A stretch of DNA of 64,000 bases from Chromatiales bacterium (GCA_024234935.1 JACKNI010000001.1:310001-374000); one strand, 5' to 3'. Numbered from the stretch's first letter, positions 50,950-61,360 are shown. Numbers and translations are program-made. The notes: a model not told the origin generated them from the letters alone.

Positions 50950-53090
50950 GCGACGACAGCTTCAAGGTGGAAGTAAACGGTGTCGAGCTGAACGCCCGGC
51001 CGGGCGAGATGCTGATCGCCGTGACTGACCGCGCGGGTATCTATGTGCCGCGCTTCTGTTACCACGAGAAGCTGTCTGTGGCCGCGAATTGCCGGATGTG
51101 TCTGGTCGATGTGGCGAATGTACCGAAGCCGCTGCCGGCCTGTGCAACACCGGTAACGAATGGCATGAAAGTTGCGACGCGCTCGCAAAAAGCCATCGGC
51201 GCACAGAAAGCCGTTATGGAGTTCCTGCTCATCAATCATCCTCTGGATTGCCCGATCTGCGATCAGGGTGGCGAGTGCGAACTGCAGGATCTGGCCATGG
51301 GCTTTGGCCGGGACATCGCCCGCTTTGCCGAGGGAAAGCGCTCGCTGAGCGACAAGGATATCGGCCCGCTCATTTCGACCGACATGACCCGGTGCATCCT
51401 GTGTACCCGCTGCGTGCGTTTCGGAACGGAGATCGCCGGCATCCAGGAACTGGGTACCGTCGGTCGTGGGGAACGCACCCAGATTGCCAGCTTTGTGGGC
51501 AGCACCGTGGACCATGAGCTTTCCGGTAACGTCATCGATCTCTGTCCGGTTGGTGCGCTGAACAACAAGCCTTATCGTTTCAGCGCACGGGCCTGGGAAA
51601 TGCAGTCGCTGCCGGCCGTTGCGCCACATGACTGCGTGGGCTCTAACCTGTCGGCACATGTGCTGCTCGGGCGTGTGAAGCGCGTGGTGCCGCGTGTCAA
51701 CGAAGAGATCAATGAGACCTGGCTTTCGGACCGGGATCGTTTCAGTTATGCCGGTATCTATGCGCCGGACCGGCTGAATCAGCCGATGATTCGCGAGGGC
51801 GGGGAATGGCGGACTGCGGGCTGGGAAGAAGCGCTGCAACTGGCAGCCAGCCGGTTGGCTGAGGTCGCCTGTGCGGATGGCGGTGCCGGACTCGGTGCCT
51901 GGGCCGCACCTTCGGCGACGCTGGAGGAGGGCTACCTGCTGCAGCGTTTGCTGCGCCATCTGGGTTCTGAAAACATCGACCATCGGCTGCGTCGCCGTGA
52001 TTTCCGGCTTGAGGAACGTGATCCGGTGTTTCCGTCACTGGGCGTTACGCTCGCGGAGATCGAATCAGCGGATGCGATTCTGGTCGTCGGCTCCAACCTG
52101 CGACGCGAGGCCCCCATGCTTGCTCACCGCGTGCGCAAGGCTGCCATCAGCGGTGCCGCAGTGATGTTCGTCAATCCGCTGCGCTACGACTACCTGCATC
52201 CTGTTGCCGGATACATTGAGACCGGTGCAGATCTGGTCAGCGGAATGCGTCGCTTTGCGGCGGCGGATGCGGTGGCCGCGGCAATTGCAGCGCGCCTGAA
52301 AGCGGCGACCACAGCAGGCAAACGGGCCGTCATCCTCCTTGGCCAGATCGCGGGTCGGCATCCCCGCTTTGCTGATCTCCGCCAGATGGCTGGTGAGCTG
52401 GCACATGAATCCGGTGCGGAACTCGGCTATCTCTCCGAAGGCGCGAATTCAGCGGGTCTTGCCCTGGCAGGAGTGCTTCCGCACCGTGGTATGGGCGGGG
52501 CAGCAAGCACAGGTTCCGGGCGCAATTTTGCGCAGATGCTTCATCAGCCGCCCAAAGGTCTGGTGCTGCTGGGCTGTGAGCCGGATGAAGATTGCAGCGA
52601 TGCCGACCAGGCCGTCAAGGCAATGCAGGCAGCAAGCTTTGTTCTGGCGCTGACGCCGTTTTTCGGGACTGCTGTGCGCGCCCACGCCCACGTCGTGTTG
52701 CCGGTCGGAACCTTTGCCGAAACTGCCGGCACCTTCGTCAATGGCGAAGGCCGCTGGCAGAGTTTCAATGGCATAGCCAGTCCGGTGGGCGAGAGCCGCC
52801 CGGCCTGGAAGGTGCTGCGCGTGCTTGGCAACCTGTTGCAGATGCCTGGCTGTGAATACGCTTCGGCAGACGAGATCCTGGCGGAGTTACGCAAACTGGT
52901 TCCACCGGTCCAGCCGCACAATGTCGTACTGGCGAGTTCGATTCCGCCCGCACCGACCTCCGCCGACATTCCGCTGGCCGCCCTGGACGTTCCGATGTAC
53001 CGGATTGACGCAGTCCTGCGCCGTACACCGGCCCTGCAGCTGACGCGCGAAGCGCGTACCGCGCGCGGCAACAGACTCGAGACGGCGTAG
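50946..53090 (+). CDS. nuoG: NADH-quinone oxidoreductase subunit G
   Basis: This 714-residue iron-sulfur subunit, shorter than the E. coli protein of about 900, has an N-terminal ferredoxin domain (PRFCYHEKLSVAANCRMCLV), a His-Cys motif (HPLDCPICDQGGECELQD) and a CxxCxxC group (TRCILCTRCVRF). A molybdopterin-like domain follows without obvious cofactor function. It relays electrons from NuoF towards NuoB. Confidence 0.95.
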   Translation: MSDDSFKVEVNGVELNARPGEMLIAVTDRAGIYVPRFCYHEKLSVAANCRMCLVDVANVPKPLPACATPVTNGMKVATRSQKAIGAQKAVMEFLLINHPLDCPICDQGGECELQDLAMGFGRDIARFAEGKRSLSDKDIGPLISTDMTRCILCTRCVRFGTEIAGIQELGTVGRGERTQIASFVGSTVDHELSGNVIDLCPVGALNNKPYRFSARAWEMQSLPAVAPHDCVGSNLSAHVLLGRVKRVVPRVNEEINETWLSDRDRFSYAGIYAPDRLNQPMIREGGEWRTAGWEEALQLAASRLAEVACADGGAGLGAWAAPSATLEEGYLLQRLLRHLGSENIDHRLRRRDFRLEERDPVFPSLGVTLAEIESADAILVVGSNLRREAPMLAHRVRKAAISGAAVMFVNPLRYDYLHPVAGYIETGADLVSGMRRFAAADAVAAAIAARLKAATTAGKRAVILLGQIAGRHPRFADLRQMAGELAHESGAELGYLSEGANSAGLALAGVLPHRGMGGAASTGSGRNFAQMLHQPPKGLVLLGCEPDEDCSDADQAVKAMQAASFVLALTPFFGTAVRAHAHVVLPVGTFAETAGTFVNGEGRWQSFNGIASPVGESRPAWKVLRVLGNLLQMPGCEYASADEILAELRKLVPPVQPHNVVLASSIPPAPTSADIPLAALDVPMYRIDAVLRRTPALQLTREARTARGNRLETA

Positions 53091-53106
53091 GGAACCAGGC
53101 GTCGTC

Positions 53107-54186
53107 ATGGCAGCAATTCAATTCATTCAGGACCTCTGGTTTGCGCTGCCTGATCAGCTGCGTGAAGTGATCGTGATCGTCGTGCAGATCCTGCCGCTCA
53201 CTGTAACCGTGATCCTGTGCGTGGCATTTCTCACCTATGGCGAGCGGAAGATCATCGGCTACATGCAGATCCGCGTGGGACCAAACCGGGTGGGTCCGAA
53301 GGGCTGGTTTCAGCCTTTCGCCGATACCATCAAGCTGGTGATCAAGGAAGTGGTCATTCCCGCCAACTCCAGCCGCTTCCTGTTTGTCATTGCGCCACTG
53401 CTGGCGATCGTCCCTGCACTTGCGACCTGGGCGGTCGTGCCGCTGTTCCCCGGCTTTGCGATCGCGGATATCGATGCCGGACTGCTCTATGTGCTCGCGC
53501 TGACCTCCTTGAGTGTCTACGGCATCATCCTGGCCGGCTGGGCGACCAATTCCAAGTACGCCCTGCTCGGCGCAATGCGATCTGCAGCACAAGTGGTTGC
53601 CTACGAAATTGCGATGGGCTTTGCGCTTGTCGGCGTGCTGATGGCCAGCGGCAGCATGAATCTTGGCAAGATCGTGGAGGCGCAGTCGGGCGGACTGTTC
53701 AGCTGGTTCTGGCTGCCGCTCTTCCCGCTGTTCATTGTCTACTTCATTTCCGGCCTGGCCGAGACCAACCGTGCCCCATTCGACGTCGCTGAAGGCGAAT
53801 CGGAAATCGTCGCGGGTTTCCATGTCGAGTATTCAGGCGTCGCGTTCGCGATTTTCTTCCTGGCTGAATATGCCAACATGTTACTGATCTCGGCGCTGAC
53901 TGCAGTGATGTTCCTTGGGGGCTGGCTGTCCCCATTTGCCGGTGACAGCATGTCGTTTCTCGACGGTACAGTCCTCGAGCTGCTCCGTGCGCCGGGCTTG
54001 CACTGGCTATGTGTGAAGATCGCGTTCTTCCTGTTCTTCTTCCTCTGGGTGCGAGCTACATTCCCGCGCTATCGCTACGACCAGATCATGCGTCTGGGGT
54101 GGAAAGTGTTCATTCCGGTAACGCTGGTCTGGATCGTGATCGAGGGCGTGCTGGCCGTACTGCATGTCGGACCGTGGAGTACCTGA
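53107..54186 (+). CDS. nuoH: NADH-quinone oxidoreductase subunit H
   Basis: This 359-residue membrane subunit, with about eight helices, forms part of the quinone chamber. YGERKIIGYMQIRVGPNRVGPKG, GWATNSKYALLGAMRSAAQ and AETNRAPFDVAEGESEIVAGF are the invariant loops. The ATG follows nuoG by 16 bases. Confidence 0.96.
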   Translation: MAAIQFIQDLWFALPDQLREVIVIVVQILPLTVTVILCVAFLTYGERKIIGYMQIRVGPNRVGPKGWFQPFADTIKLVIKEVVIPANSSRFLFVIAPLLAIVPALATWAVVPLFPGFAIADIDAGLLYVLALTSLSVYGIILAGWATNSKYALLGAMRSAAQVVAYEIAMGFALVGVLMASGSMNLGKIVEAQSGGLFSWFWLPLFPLFIVYFISGLAETNRAPFDVAEGESEIVAGFHVEYSGVAFAIFFLAEYANMLLISALTAVMFLGGWLSPFAGDSMSFLDGTVLELLRAPGLHWLCVKIAFFLFFFLWVRATFPRYRYDQIMRLGWKVFIPVTLVWIVIEGVLAVLHVGPWST

Positions 54187-54214
54187 GCATGCCGGACCAA
54201 CAGGATCCAGTTTC

Positions 54215-54703
54215 ATGAATGCACTTGTCAGTTCCGTAAAAACCCTCGTGCTGTGGGACTTGCTGAAGGGGTTGCGCCTTACCCTGCGCAATCTGTTTGC
54301 CCCTAAGTTCACCATCAACTACCCGGAAGAGAAGACGCCGCAGTCGCCGCGCTTCCGTGGTTTGCATGCGCTGCGCCGTTATCCGAATGGTGAAGAGCGC
54401 TGTATAGCCTGCAAGTTGTGTCAGGCGGTCTGTCCGGCGGCAGCGATAACCATCGAATCAGACGTTGGTCCGGATGGCACGCGTCGCACGACCCGTTATG
54501 ACATCGACCTGTTCAAATGCATTTACTGCGGCTTCTGTGAGGAAGCCTGTCCGGTGGATGCCATCGTCGAGACCCGGATTCTCGAATACCACATGGAAAA
54601 CCGGGGCGAGAACATCATGACCAAAGACAAGCTGCTCGCGGTCGGCGAGAAGCATGAGGCGAGCATCGCTGCCGACAGGGCAGCGGATGCGCGTTATCGA
54701 TAG
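54215..54703 (+). CDS. nuoI: NADH-quinone oxidoreductase subunit I
   Basis: This 162-residue subunit has two [4Fe-4S] sites, CIACKLCQAVCP and CIYCGFCEEACP, carrying electrons to N2. Start at ATG 54215, 28 bases after nuoH; an earlier in-frame ATG within nuoH is less likely. Confidence 0.96.
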   Translation: MNALVSSVKTLVLWDLLKGLRLTLRNLFAPKFTINYPEEKTPQSPRFRGLHALRRYPNGEERCIACKLCQAVCPAAAITIESDVGPDGTRRTTRYDIDLFKCIYCGFCEEACPVDAIVETRILEYHMENRGENIMTKDKLLAVGEKHEASIAADRAADARYR

Positions 54704-54716
54704 CAGGTACGCAGGG

Positions 54717-55316
54717 ATGTTCCCGACGATACTTTTTTATGCGGCTGCAGCGACGCTGATCGGAGCGGCGATTGCAGTGATCACCGTTCGTAATCCGGTG
54801 CATGCCGTACTGTCCCTGATTCTGGCCTTTGTCAGCAGCGCCGTACTTTGGCTGCTGCTGGAGGTTGAATTCCTGGCGGTCGTGCTGGTGCTGGTCTATG
54901 TCGGTGCCGTCATGGTGCTGTTCCTGTTTGTGGTGATGATGCTGGACGTCAATACCACAAGCCTGCGGGATGGTTTTGCCCGGTACGCGCCGGTCGGTGC
55001 GATCGTTGCGGGCATCATCATTCTGGAGCTTGCTGGCCTGATCTGGTGGCGAAATGAAGGGATGCCGGTGGATCGGGTGCTGGTGCCCCGCGATGCGGCT
55101 TACTCGAGCACGGCGGAGCTGGGAAAGGTGATCTACACACAGTACCTGTACCCGTTTGAACTCGCCGCGATGCTGCTCCTGCTGGCGATCGTGGCCGCCA
55201 TTCTTCTGACCATGCGCAAGCGGCCCGGGATCAAGAAGCAGGATATTTCGGCCCAGGTTCGTGTGCGCCGGGAGGACCGCGTGAAGCTGGTCAGCATGAA
55301 GGCGGAGAAGGACTGA
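54717..55316 (+). CDS. nuoJ: NADH-quinone oxidoreductase subunit J
   Basis: This 199-residue membrane subunit, with five helices, includes NPVHAVLSLILAFVSSAVLW and the conserved VLVLVYVGAVMVLFLFVVMM. Start at ATG 54717; the stop overlaps nuoK (TGATG). Confidence 0.94.
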   Translation: MFPTILFYAAAATLIGAAIAVITVRNPVHAVLSLILAFVSSAVLWLLLEVEFLAVVLVLVYVGAVMVLFLFVVMMLDVNTTSLRDGFARYAPVGAIVAGIIILELAGLIWWRNEGMPVDRVLVPRDAAYSSTAELGKVIYTQYLYPFELAAMLLLLAIVAAILLTMRKRPGIKKQDISAQVRVRREDRVKLVSMKAEKD

Positions 55317-55621
55317 TGGTATCCCTCGAGCATTATCTGACCCTCTCGGCACTGCTGTTTGCAATCAGCGTCGCGGGTATTTTTCTGAACCGGAAAAATG
55401 TCATCGTTCTGCTGATGTGTGTTGAACTGCTGCTGCTCGCGGTCAACTTCAATTTCATTGCATTTTCGCGGTACCTGGATGATCCGGCCGGGCAGGTATT
55501 CGTCTTTTTCATACTTACGGTGGCTGCAGCCGAATCGGCAATCGGACTCGCCATTCTTGTGGTGTTGTTCCGGAACCGGCGCAGCATCAACGTCCAGGAA
55601 ATGGACACCCTGAAGGGTTGA
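55316..55621 (+). CDS. nuoK: NADH-quinone oxidoreductase subunit K
   Basis: This 101-residue subunit with three helices carries the conserved Glu residues in MCVELLLLAVNFNF and FILTVAAAESAIGLAI that belong to the proton path. The ATG overlaps the nuoJ stop by one base. Confidence 0.95.
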   Translation: MVSLEHYLTLSALLFAISVAGIFLNRKNVIVLLMCVELLLLAVNFNFIAFSRYLDDPAGQVFVFFILTVAAAESAIGLAILVVLFRNRRSINVQEMDTLKG

Positions 55622-55625
55622 TGTG

Positions 55626-57581
55626 ATGGAGAATATCTACCTGGCTATCGTTCTCTGTCCGCTTGCGGCCGCATTGCTGGCCGGTCTGTTCGGGCAGGTG
55701 ACGGGGCGGGCCGGTGCACATGCCGTAACCATCATCGGGGTCGGCGCCTCCTTTCTGCTGTCGCTTGCAGTGCTGAAGGCACAGGTGCTGGATGGAGCGC
55801 CTTCGTTCAACGGCACCGTATATACCTGGGCCGTCGTCGATGGCGTACACATGCAGGTCGGCTTTCTGGTCGACCGGCTGACGGCGCTGATGATGGTCGT
55901 GGTGACCGCTGTCTCACTGATGGTGCATATATATACCATCGGTTACATGCATGATGATCCCGGCTACCAGCGCTTTTTCAGTTATATCTCGCTGTTCACC
56001 TTTGCCATGCTCATGCTGGTGATGGCGAACAACTTCATGCAGCTGTTCTTCGGCTGGGAAGCGGTCGGCGTCGTTTCCTACCTGCTGATCGGCTTCTGGT
56101 ACACGCGGCCTACGGCAATTTTCGCCAACATGAAGGCCTTTCTCGTCAACCGGGTTGGTGATTTCGGCTTTTTGCTCGGCATCGCGCTGATCCTGATGTC
56201 GACAGGCAGCCTGGATTACGCGACGGTCTTTGCCGGTGCCGATGCGATGAGCGGGCAGACGATACAGTTGTTTGGCGACAGCCAGTGGCCGGTGATCACG
56301 GTGGCCTGCATTCTGCTTTTCATCGGGGCAATGGGCAAGTCGGCCCAGATGCCGCTCCATGTCTGGCTGCCGGATTCGATGGAAGGTCCCACGCCGATCT
56401 CGGCGCTGATCCATGCCGCCACCATGGTGACGGCGGGTATCTTCATGGTTGCCCGGATGTCACCGCTCTTTGAGCATTCAGATACTGCCTTGTCGGTGGT
56501 CATGGTGGTCGGTGCCACAACAGCACTCTTTACCGGATTTCTTGGCGTCGTGCAGAACGACATCAAGCGTGTAGTGGCCTACTCGACGCTGTCGCAGCTC
56601 GGTTACATGACGGTCGCGCTGGGGGCCTCTGCCTATGCGGCGGGCGTGTTCCATCTCATGACCCATGCCTTCTTCAAGGCGTTGCTCTTCCTCGCTGCAG
56701 GTTCGGTAATCATCGCCATGCATCACGAGCAGGATATCCGCAAGATGGGCGGACTGTGGCGTTACCTGCCGATCACCTGGCTGACCAGTCTGATCGGATC
56801 CCTGTCCCTGATCGGTTTCCCCGGTTTCGCAGGCTTCTTTTCCAAGGATGCGATCATCGAGGCAGTTGGTGTCGCGCACCGGACCGGTTCCGGATATGCG
56901 TGGTGGTGCCTGATGATCGGCGTGTTTGTCACCGCGCTCTATTCGTTCCGGATGTTTTTCCTCGTGTTCCACGGGGCAGAGCGGCTTGATTCGCATGCCA
57001 AGGACCACCTGCATGAGCCGTCGATGGTCGTCTGGCTGCCGCTCGTGCTCCTTGCCGTACCGTCGGTCATCCTTGGTTGGCTGACGGTCGGGCCAGTCGT
57101 TTTCGGCAGCTATTTCGGGGGCGCCATCTTTACGCGCGAGATCAATGATGTGCTCGGTGAAGGCGCTGCAGAATTTCACGGGCCTGCGGCTTATGTGCTG
57201 CATGCCCTCAGTATGCCGGTGCCCTGGATAGCGCTGGGTGGCGTTGTGTGCGCCTGGTACCTGTATCTGAAAAATCCGGCTTTGCCGGAACGCCTGCGCA
57301 AGCAGTTCAATGGGCTCTATACGCTGCTGATCAACAAGTACTACTTCGATGAATTCAACCAGAAGGTGTTTGCTCGCGGCAGTACGGCGCTGGGCGGGTT
57401 TTTCTGGCATGTCGGTGATGAAGCAGTGATTGACAACGGTCTGGTAAATGGCAGTGCGCGCCTGGTCGGTTGGGCGTCGCAGGTCGCGCGTCAGCTGCAG
57501 TCCGGCTATCTGTACCACTATGCGTTCGCGATGATTGCCGGACTGGCTGTACTCATTGGCTGGTTGCTGCTTGCCGGCTGA
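55626..57581 (+). CDS. nuoL: NADH-quinone oxidoreductase subunit L
   Basis: This 651-residue antiporter-like proton pump subunit with a long C-terminal lateral helix has HIYTIGYMHDDPGYQRFFSYISLF, FFGWEAVGVVSYLLIGFW and KSAQMPLHVWLPDSMEGPTPISALIHAATMV. A GTG one codon earlier is an equal start option. It follows nuoK by four bases. Confidence 0.95.
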   Translation: MENIYLAIVLCPLAAALLAGLFGQVTGRAGAHAVTIIGVGASFLLSLAVLKAQVLDGAPSFNGTVYTWAVVDGVHMQVGFLVDRLTALMMVVVTAVSLMVHIYTIGYMHDDPGYQRFFSYISLFTFAMLMLVMANNFMQLFFGWEAVGVVSYLLIGFWYTRPTAIFANMKAFLVNRVGDFGFLLGIALILMSTGSLDYATVFAGADAMSGQTIQLFGDSQWPVITVACILLFIGAMGKSAQMPLHVWLPDSMEGPTPISALIHAATMVTAGIFMVARMSPLFEHSDTALSVVMVVGATTALFTGFLGVVQNDIKRVVAYSTLSQLGYMTVALGASAYAAGVFHLMTHAFFKALLFLAAGSVIIAMHHEQDIRKMGGLWRYLPITWLTSLIGSLSLIGFPGFAGFFSKDAIIEAVGVAHRTGSGYAWWCLMIGVFVTALYSFRMFFLVFHGAERLDSHAKDHLHEPSMVVWLPLVLLAVPSVILGWLTVGPVVFGSYFGGAIFTREINDVLGEGAAEFHGPAAYVLHALSMPVPWIALGGVVCAWYLYLKNPALPERLRKQFNGLYTLLINKYYFDEFNQKVFARGSTALGGFFWHVGDEAVIDNGLVNGSARLVGWASQVARQLQSGYLYHYAFAMIAGLAVLIGWLLLAG

Positions 57582-57605
57582 TATCAGCCAAGCGATGGGG
57601 TAGAC

Positions 57606-59150
57606 GTGGGAATATTGAGCATATTGATCTGGCTGCCGATACTGGGCGGACTGCTGGTCCTTGCGATCAGTCGTACCAGCGCCGGCAAACCGTCCGGTGA
57701 TGGTGCGGGATTGCGTGCCGATCGTTTGTTGGCGCTTGTCATATCGATACTCTGCTTCGTCCTCAGTCTGCCATTGTGGACGGACTTCAATTTGGCAACG
57801 GCAGACATGCAGTTTGTCGAACGCATGCCATGGATCCGCGCCTTCAATGTCGAGTACTACCTTGGCGTGGACGGCTTCTCCATGCCGCTCATCCTGCTGA
57901 CAACGTTCCTGACACCGATCGTCGTGTTGGCTGGCTGGGATTCCGTCCGTGTGCGCACTGCAGAGTACTTTGCCGCTTTCCTGATTCTTGAAGGACTCAT
58001 GATCGGCGTGTTCGCCGCCATCGATGCCCTGCTGTTCTATGTGCTTTGGGAAGCGATGCTGATCCCGATGTTCATCATCATCGGTGTCTGGGGTGGTGAG
58101 CGCCGGATTTATGCGACGGTGAAGTTCTTCCTGTACACCTTTCTCGGTTCGGTCTTCATGCTGATCGCGCTGATCTACCTGTATCTGAAATCGGGCAGCT
58201 ACAGCATTCTCGTATTCCATCAGCTTCCGTTGAGCCAGACGGAGCAGACACTGATCTTCCTGGCCTTTCTCGCCGCCTTTGCGGTAAAGGTGCCGATGTG
58301 GCCAGTACACACCTGGTTGCCGGATGCGCATGTGGAGGCGCCCACCGGTGGATCGGTCATTCTTGCGGCGGTGCTCCTGAAGATGGGCGGCTACGGGTTT
58401 ATCCGCTTCAGCTTGCCCATTACACCGGATGCCAGCGGGCAGTTGTCTGCGCTGATGATTTTTCTGTCGCTGGTCGCAGTGGTATACATCGGCTTCGTCG
58501 CCCTCGTGCAGCAGGACATGAAGAAGCTCATCGCCTATTCCTCCATCGCGCACATGGGCTTCGTCACGCTTGGGCTTTTCATCGCCTGGCCCATCCTCGC
58601 GCGCACCGGAATTACAAGTGGTGTAGCCATGGGCCTCTCCGGGGCAATGCTGCAGATGATTTCACATGGTTTTATTTCCGGTGCATTGTTTCTTTGCGTC
58701 GGAGTCCTGTATGACCGGATGCACAGCCGGAAGATTGCTGACTATGGCGGTGTCGTGAATACCATGCCGCGCTTTGCCGCCTTTATGGTGCTGTTTGCGC
58801 TGGCCAATGCGGGGTTACCCGGTACTTCGGGCTTTGTCGGCGAATTCATGGTGATTCTGGCCAGTTTCAAGGCGGGTTTCTGGTATGCCTTCCTGGCATC
58901 TATCACCCTGATTCTGGGTGCGGCTTATACGCTGTGGCTGGTCAAACGCGTCATATTCGGTGCAGTGGCCAATACGGCTGTCGCCAGCCTTGTGGATATT
59001 TCAGCCCGGGAAATGCTGATTCTGTTGCTCGTGGCCGGTGGCGTGCTTTGGCTTGGCCTGTGGCCAGCGCCTCTCGCTGATGTGATGTCCGCAAGCGTCG
59101 ATCATCTGGCCATGCAGATCACGCAATCCAAGGTGCAGGCGGGACTATGA
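57606..59150 (+). CDS. nuoM: NADH-quinone oxidoreductase subunit M
   Basis: This 514-residue antiporter-like subunit has GVDGFSMPLILLTTFLTPIVVL, FYVLWEAMLIPMFIIIGVWGG and KVPMWPVHTWLPDAHVEAPTGGSVILAAVLLKMGGYG. It starts at GTG and its stop overlaps the nuoN start (ATGA). Confidence 0.95.
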   Translation: MGILSILIWLPILGGLLVLAISRTSAGKPSGDGAGLRADRLLALVISILCFVLSLPLWTDFNLATADMQFVERMPWIRAFNVEYYLGVDGFSMPLILLTTFLTPIVVLAGWDSVRVRTAEYFAAFLILEGLMIGVFAAIDALLFYVLWEAMLIPMFIIIGVWGGERRIYATVKFFLYTFLGSVFMLIALIYLYLKSGSYSILVFHQLPLSQTEQTLIFLAFLAAFAVKVPMWPVHTWLPDAHVEAPTGGSVILAAVLLKMGGYGFIRFSLPITPDASGQLSALMIFLSLVAVVYIGFVALVQQDMKKLIAYSSIAHMGFVTLGLFIAWPILARTGITSGVAMGLSGAMLQMISHGFISGALFLCVGVLYDRMHSRKIADYGGVVNTMPRFAAFMVLFALANAGLPGTSGFVGEFMVILASFKAGFWYAFLASITLILGAAYTLWLVKRVIFGAVANTAVASLVDISAREMLILLLVAGGVLWLGLWPAPLADVMSASVDHLAMQITQSKVQAGL

Positions 59151-60589
59151 ATTATTCGCTCCTGGACTTGTCTGCCCAGTTGCCTGAAATCGTGCTGGCC
59201 AGCGGGATCTGTGTCCTGCTGATTGTCGATCTGTTCGTGCGCGACAGCGCGCGTGACTTCAGCTACCTGCTGGCGATTTTCCTGCTGGCCGGTGTTGCGT
59301 GGGTGTTGATCGGTACAGGGCCGGACAGCACAGCGCATTTTGCGGCTGGTGGCTCATATGTGTCCGATGCACTGGCGCGGGTCCTCAAGTTGTTTGCGGT
59401 AACGGCCGTGGCATCGGTCTTTCTGTACTCGCGTCCCTGGCTCCGCAGCAGGGAACTGCATTTCGGTGAGTACTACGTTCTGGGCTTGTTCGGCCTGCTC
59501 GGGATCATGGTCCTGGCCTCGGGTTACAGCCTGCTTGTCAGCTATATCGGGTTGGAAATCCTGTCGCTAAGCCTGTATGCGATAGTGGCCTTCGACCGCG
59601 ACGCGTCCCGGTCGGCCGAAGCGGCGATGAAGTACTTCGTGCTGGGTGCAATTGCTTCGGGCACCTTGCTCTACGGCATGTCGCTCGTCTATGGCATCAC
59701 CGGCACGCTGCAGATCGGGGAGCTGCAGACGGCCATCGCCGCACAGTCGGGTGTGGTCGGCCTCTGGGTTGGTCTTGGATTCATGGTCGCAGGTGTCGCC
59801 TTCAAGTTTGGCGCGGTGCCTTTTCATATGTGGGTACCGGACGTCTATGAGGGTGCGCCAACCCCGGTCACTCTCTATATCGGTACGGCACCGAAGCTCG
59901 GTGCGCTGGCATTGGCTGTCCGCATTCTGGTCGAGGGCTCGGCAGGCCTCGCCTCGTTCTGGGAACCGATGCTGGCGGCGCTCGCGGTGTTGTCGCTGAT
60001 CCTTGGCAACGTGGCCGCAATCGCACAGAAGAACATCCGGCGAATGCTTGCGTACTCCACGATCTCACATGTCGGATTTATTCTGCTGGGCCTGATGGCG
60101 GGCAGCCCGGGCGGTATACAGGCTGCGCTCTTCTATACGATCGTTTATGTGATCATGGCGGCGGGCGCCTTCGGTTTTCTTGTCATGCTGGGCAGTCAGG
60201 GCCAGGAAATATATGACCTGGATGATCTGCGCGGCCTCTGGCAGCGCAGTCCGTGGTTTACGCTGATGATGGCCCTGCTGATGTTCAGCATGGCGGGTGT
60301 CCCGCCGCTGGCCGGTTTCTATGCCAAGTGGTGGGTCCTTTCCGCGTTGCTGAACTCGGGCTATCTGGGGCTGGCGATAGTTGGTGTGCTGACCTCCGTG
60401 ATTGGCGCCTTTTACTACCTGCGCGTCATCCGCCTGATGCTGTTCGACAATGGCGGTACAGCCAGTACGGTTGGTCTGCCGCTGGACCTCAAGCTTGTCC
60501 TTAGCGTCAATGCCTTGCTGTTGCTCGGTATCGGCCTGTTCCCGGACCGCCTCCTGGATCTCTGTGCGTATGCTGCTGCGCTGATCTGA
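59147..60589 (+). CDS. nuoN: NADH-quinone oxidoreductase subunit N
   Basis: This 480-residue antiporter-like subunit, the last gene of the operon, has VSYIGLEILSLSLYAIVAF, KYFVLGAIASGTLLYGMSL and KFGAVPFHMWVPDVYEGAPTPVTLYI. The ATG overlaps nuoM by four bases. It ends 65 bases before tRNA-fMet. Confidence 0.95.
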   Translation: MNYSLLDLSAQLPEIVLASGICVLLIVDLFVRDSARDFSYLLAIFLLAGVAWVLIGTGPDSTAHFAAGGSYVSDALARVLKLFAVTAVASVFLYSRPWLRSRELHFGEYYVLGLFGLLGIMVLASGYSLLVSYIGLEILSLSLYAIVAFDRDASRSAEAAMKYFVLGAIASGTLLYGMSLVYGITGTLQIGELQTAIAAQSGVVGLWVGLGFMVAGVAFKFGAVPFHMWVPDVYEGAPTPVTLYIGTAPKLGALALAVRILVEGSAGLASFWEPMLAALAVLSLILGNVAAIAQKNIRRMLAYSTISHVGFILLGLMAGSPGGIQAALFYTIVYVIMAAGAFGFLVMLGSQGQEIYDLDDLRGLWQRSPWFTLMMALLMFSMAGVPPLAGFYAKWWVLSALLNSGYLGLAIVGVLTSVIGAFYYLRVIRLMLFDNGGTASTVGLPLDLKLVLSVNALLLLGIGLFPDRLLDLCAYAAALI

Positions 60590-60654
60590 TTCCGGTCCGT
60601 TTCCCGACGGTTGCCTCGCTGCTGCGAAATGGCTACCATGCATAGCTGCGCTGG

Positions 60655-60731
<77 letters not shown>

Positions 60732-60747
60732 TTTATCGCTTGAAATG

Positions 60748-60772
60748 GCCCCGCGCGGGGCTTTGTTTTTTT
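60748..60772 (+). terminator. Terminator after tRNA-fMet
   Basis: GCCCCGCGCGGGGC, a self-complementary stem, is followed by TTTGTTTTTTTT. It separates the tRNA transcript from rimP, perhaps incompletely, since in related bacteria the tRNA and rimP-nusA-infB are partly co-transcribed. Confidence 0.8.
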
Positions 60773-60904
60773 TGCGGTATTGCACGGCGACAGCCCGCAC
60801 CCGGGCGGCAGCGAGGATTGGGGTGCAGCAAGGGTGGGCCAATGGCCCATTTTTTGTTTCTGCTCCATGCAATTGCAGGGCATGAAGCCCGGATGAGGCG
60901 CGTG

Positions 60905-61360
60905 ATGAGCAAGGGTCGTATACAACTGATTGCCCTGCTGGAACCGCCGGTAGAGGCACTGGGCTACGAGTTGACAGACCTGGAGTTCAGCGTTGGCGGA
61001 GGGCGCAGGGTTCTTCGCCTGTTTATCGACCGGCCCGAGGGGATTCGTGTCGAGGATTGCGAAGCGGTAAGCCGGCAGATCAGCGGCTTGCTGGACGTTG
61101 AGGACCCGATTCAGGGTGACTACGACCTTGAAGTCTCTTCTCCGGGCATGGACCGGAAGCTGGTAAAGCCGGCGCACTTTGACCGGTTTGCCGGCCAGCC
61201 GGTCAAGGGACGGTTCAGGGCGAAGATTGCGGGGCGCCGCCGGTTTGCGGGGGTGCTGATTGGCCGCGATGGCGACAAGGCCAGGCTGGACCTTGACGGT
61301 GCCGAGGTGAAGGTACCGATTGAGGACATTGAACTGATACGGCTGGTTCCGGAATTCTGA
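60905..61360 (+). CDS. rimP: Ribosome maturation factor RimP
   Basis: This 151-residue protein is needed for 30S assembly. Motifs are LLEPPVEALGYELTDLEF, LRLFIDRPEGIRVEDCE and YDLEVSSPGMDRKLVKPAHF. Start at ATG 60905; in-frame ATG 60893 is an alternative. It heads rimP-nusA-infB. Confidence 0.95.
   Translation: MSKGRIQLIALLEPPVEALGYELTDLEFSVGGGRRVLRLFIDRPEGIRVEDCEAVSRQISGLLDVEDPIQGDYDLEVSSPGMDRKLVKPAHFDRFAGQPVKGRFRAKIAGRRRFAGVLIGRDGDKARLDLDGAEVKVPIEDIELIRLVPEF

Noticed and set aside
56478..58553. Very long minus-strand open frame (about 690 codons) across nuoL and nuoM
   Set aside because: It is antisense to two strongly conserved complex I genes, has low-complexity His/Gln/Arg composition and no recognisable domain; it results from codon bias at high GC.
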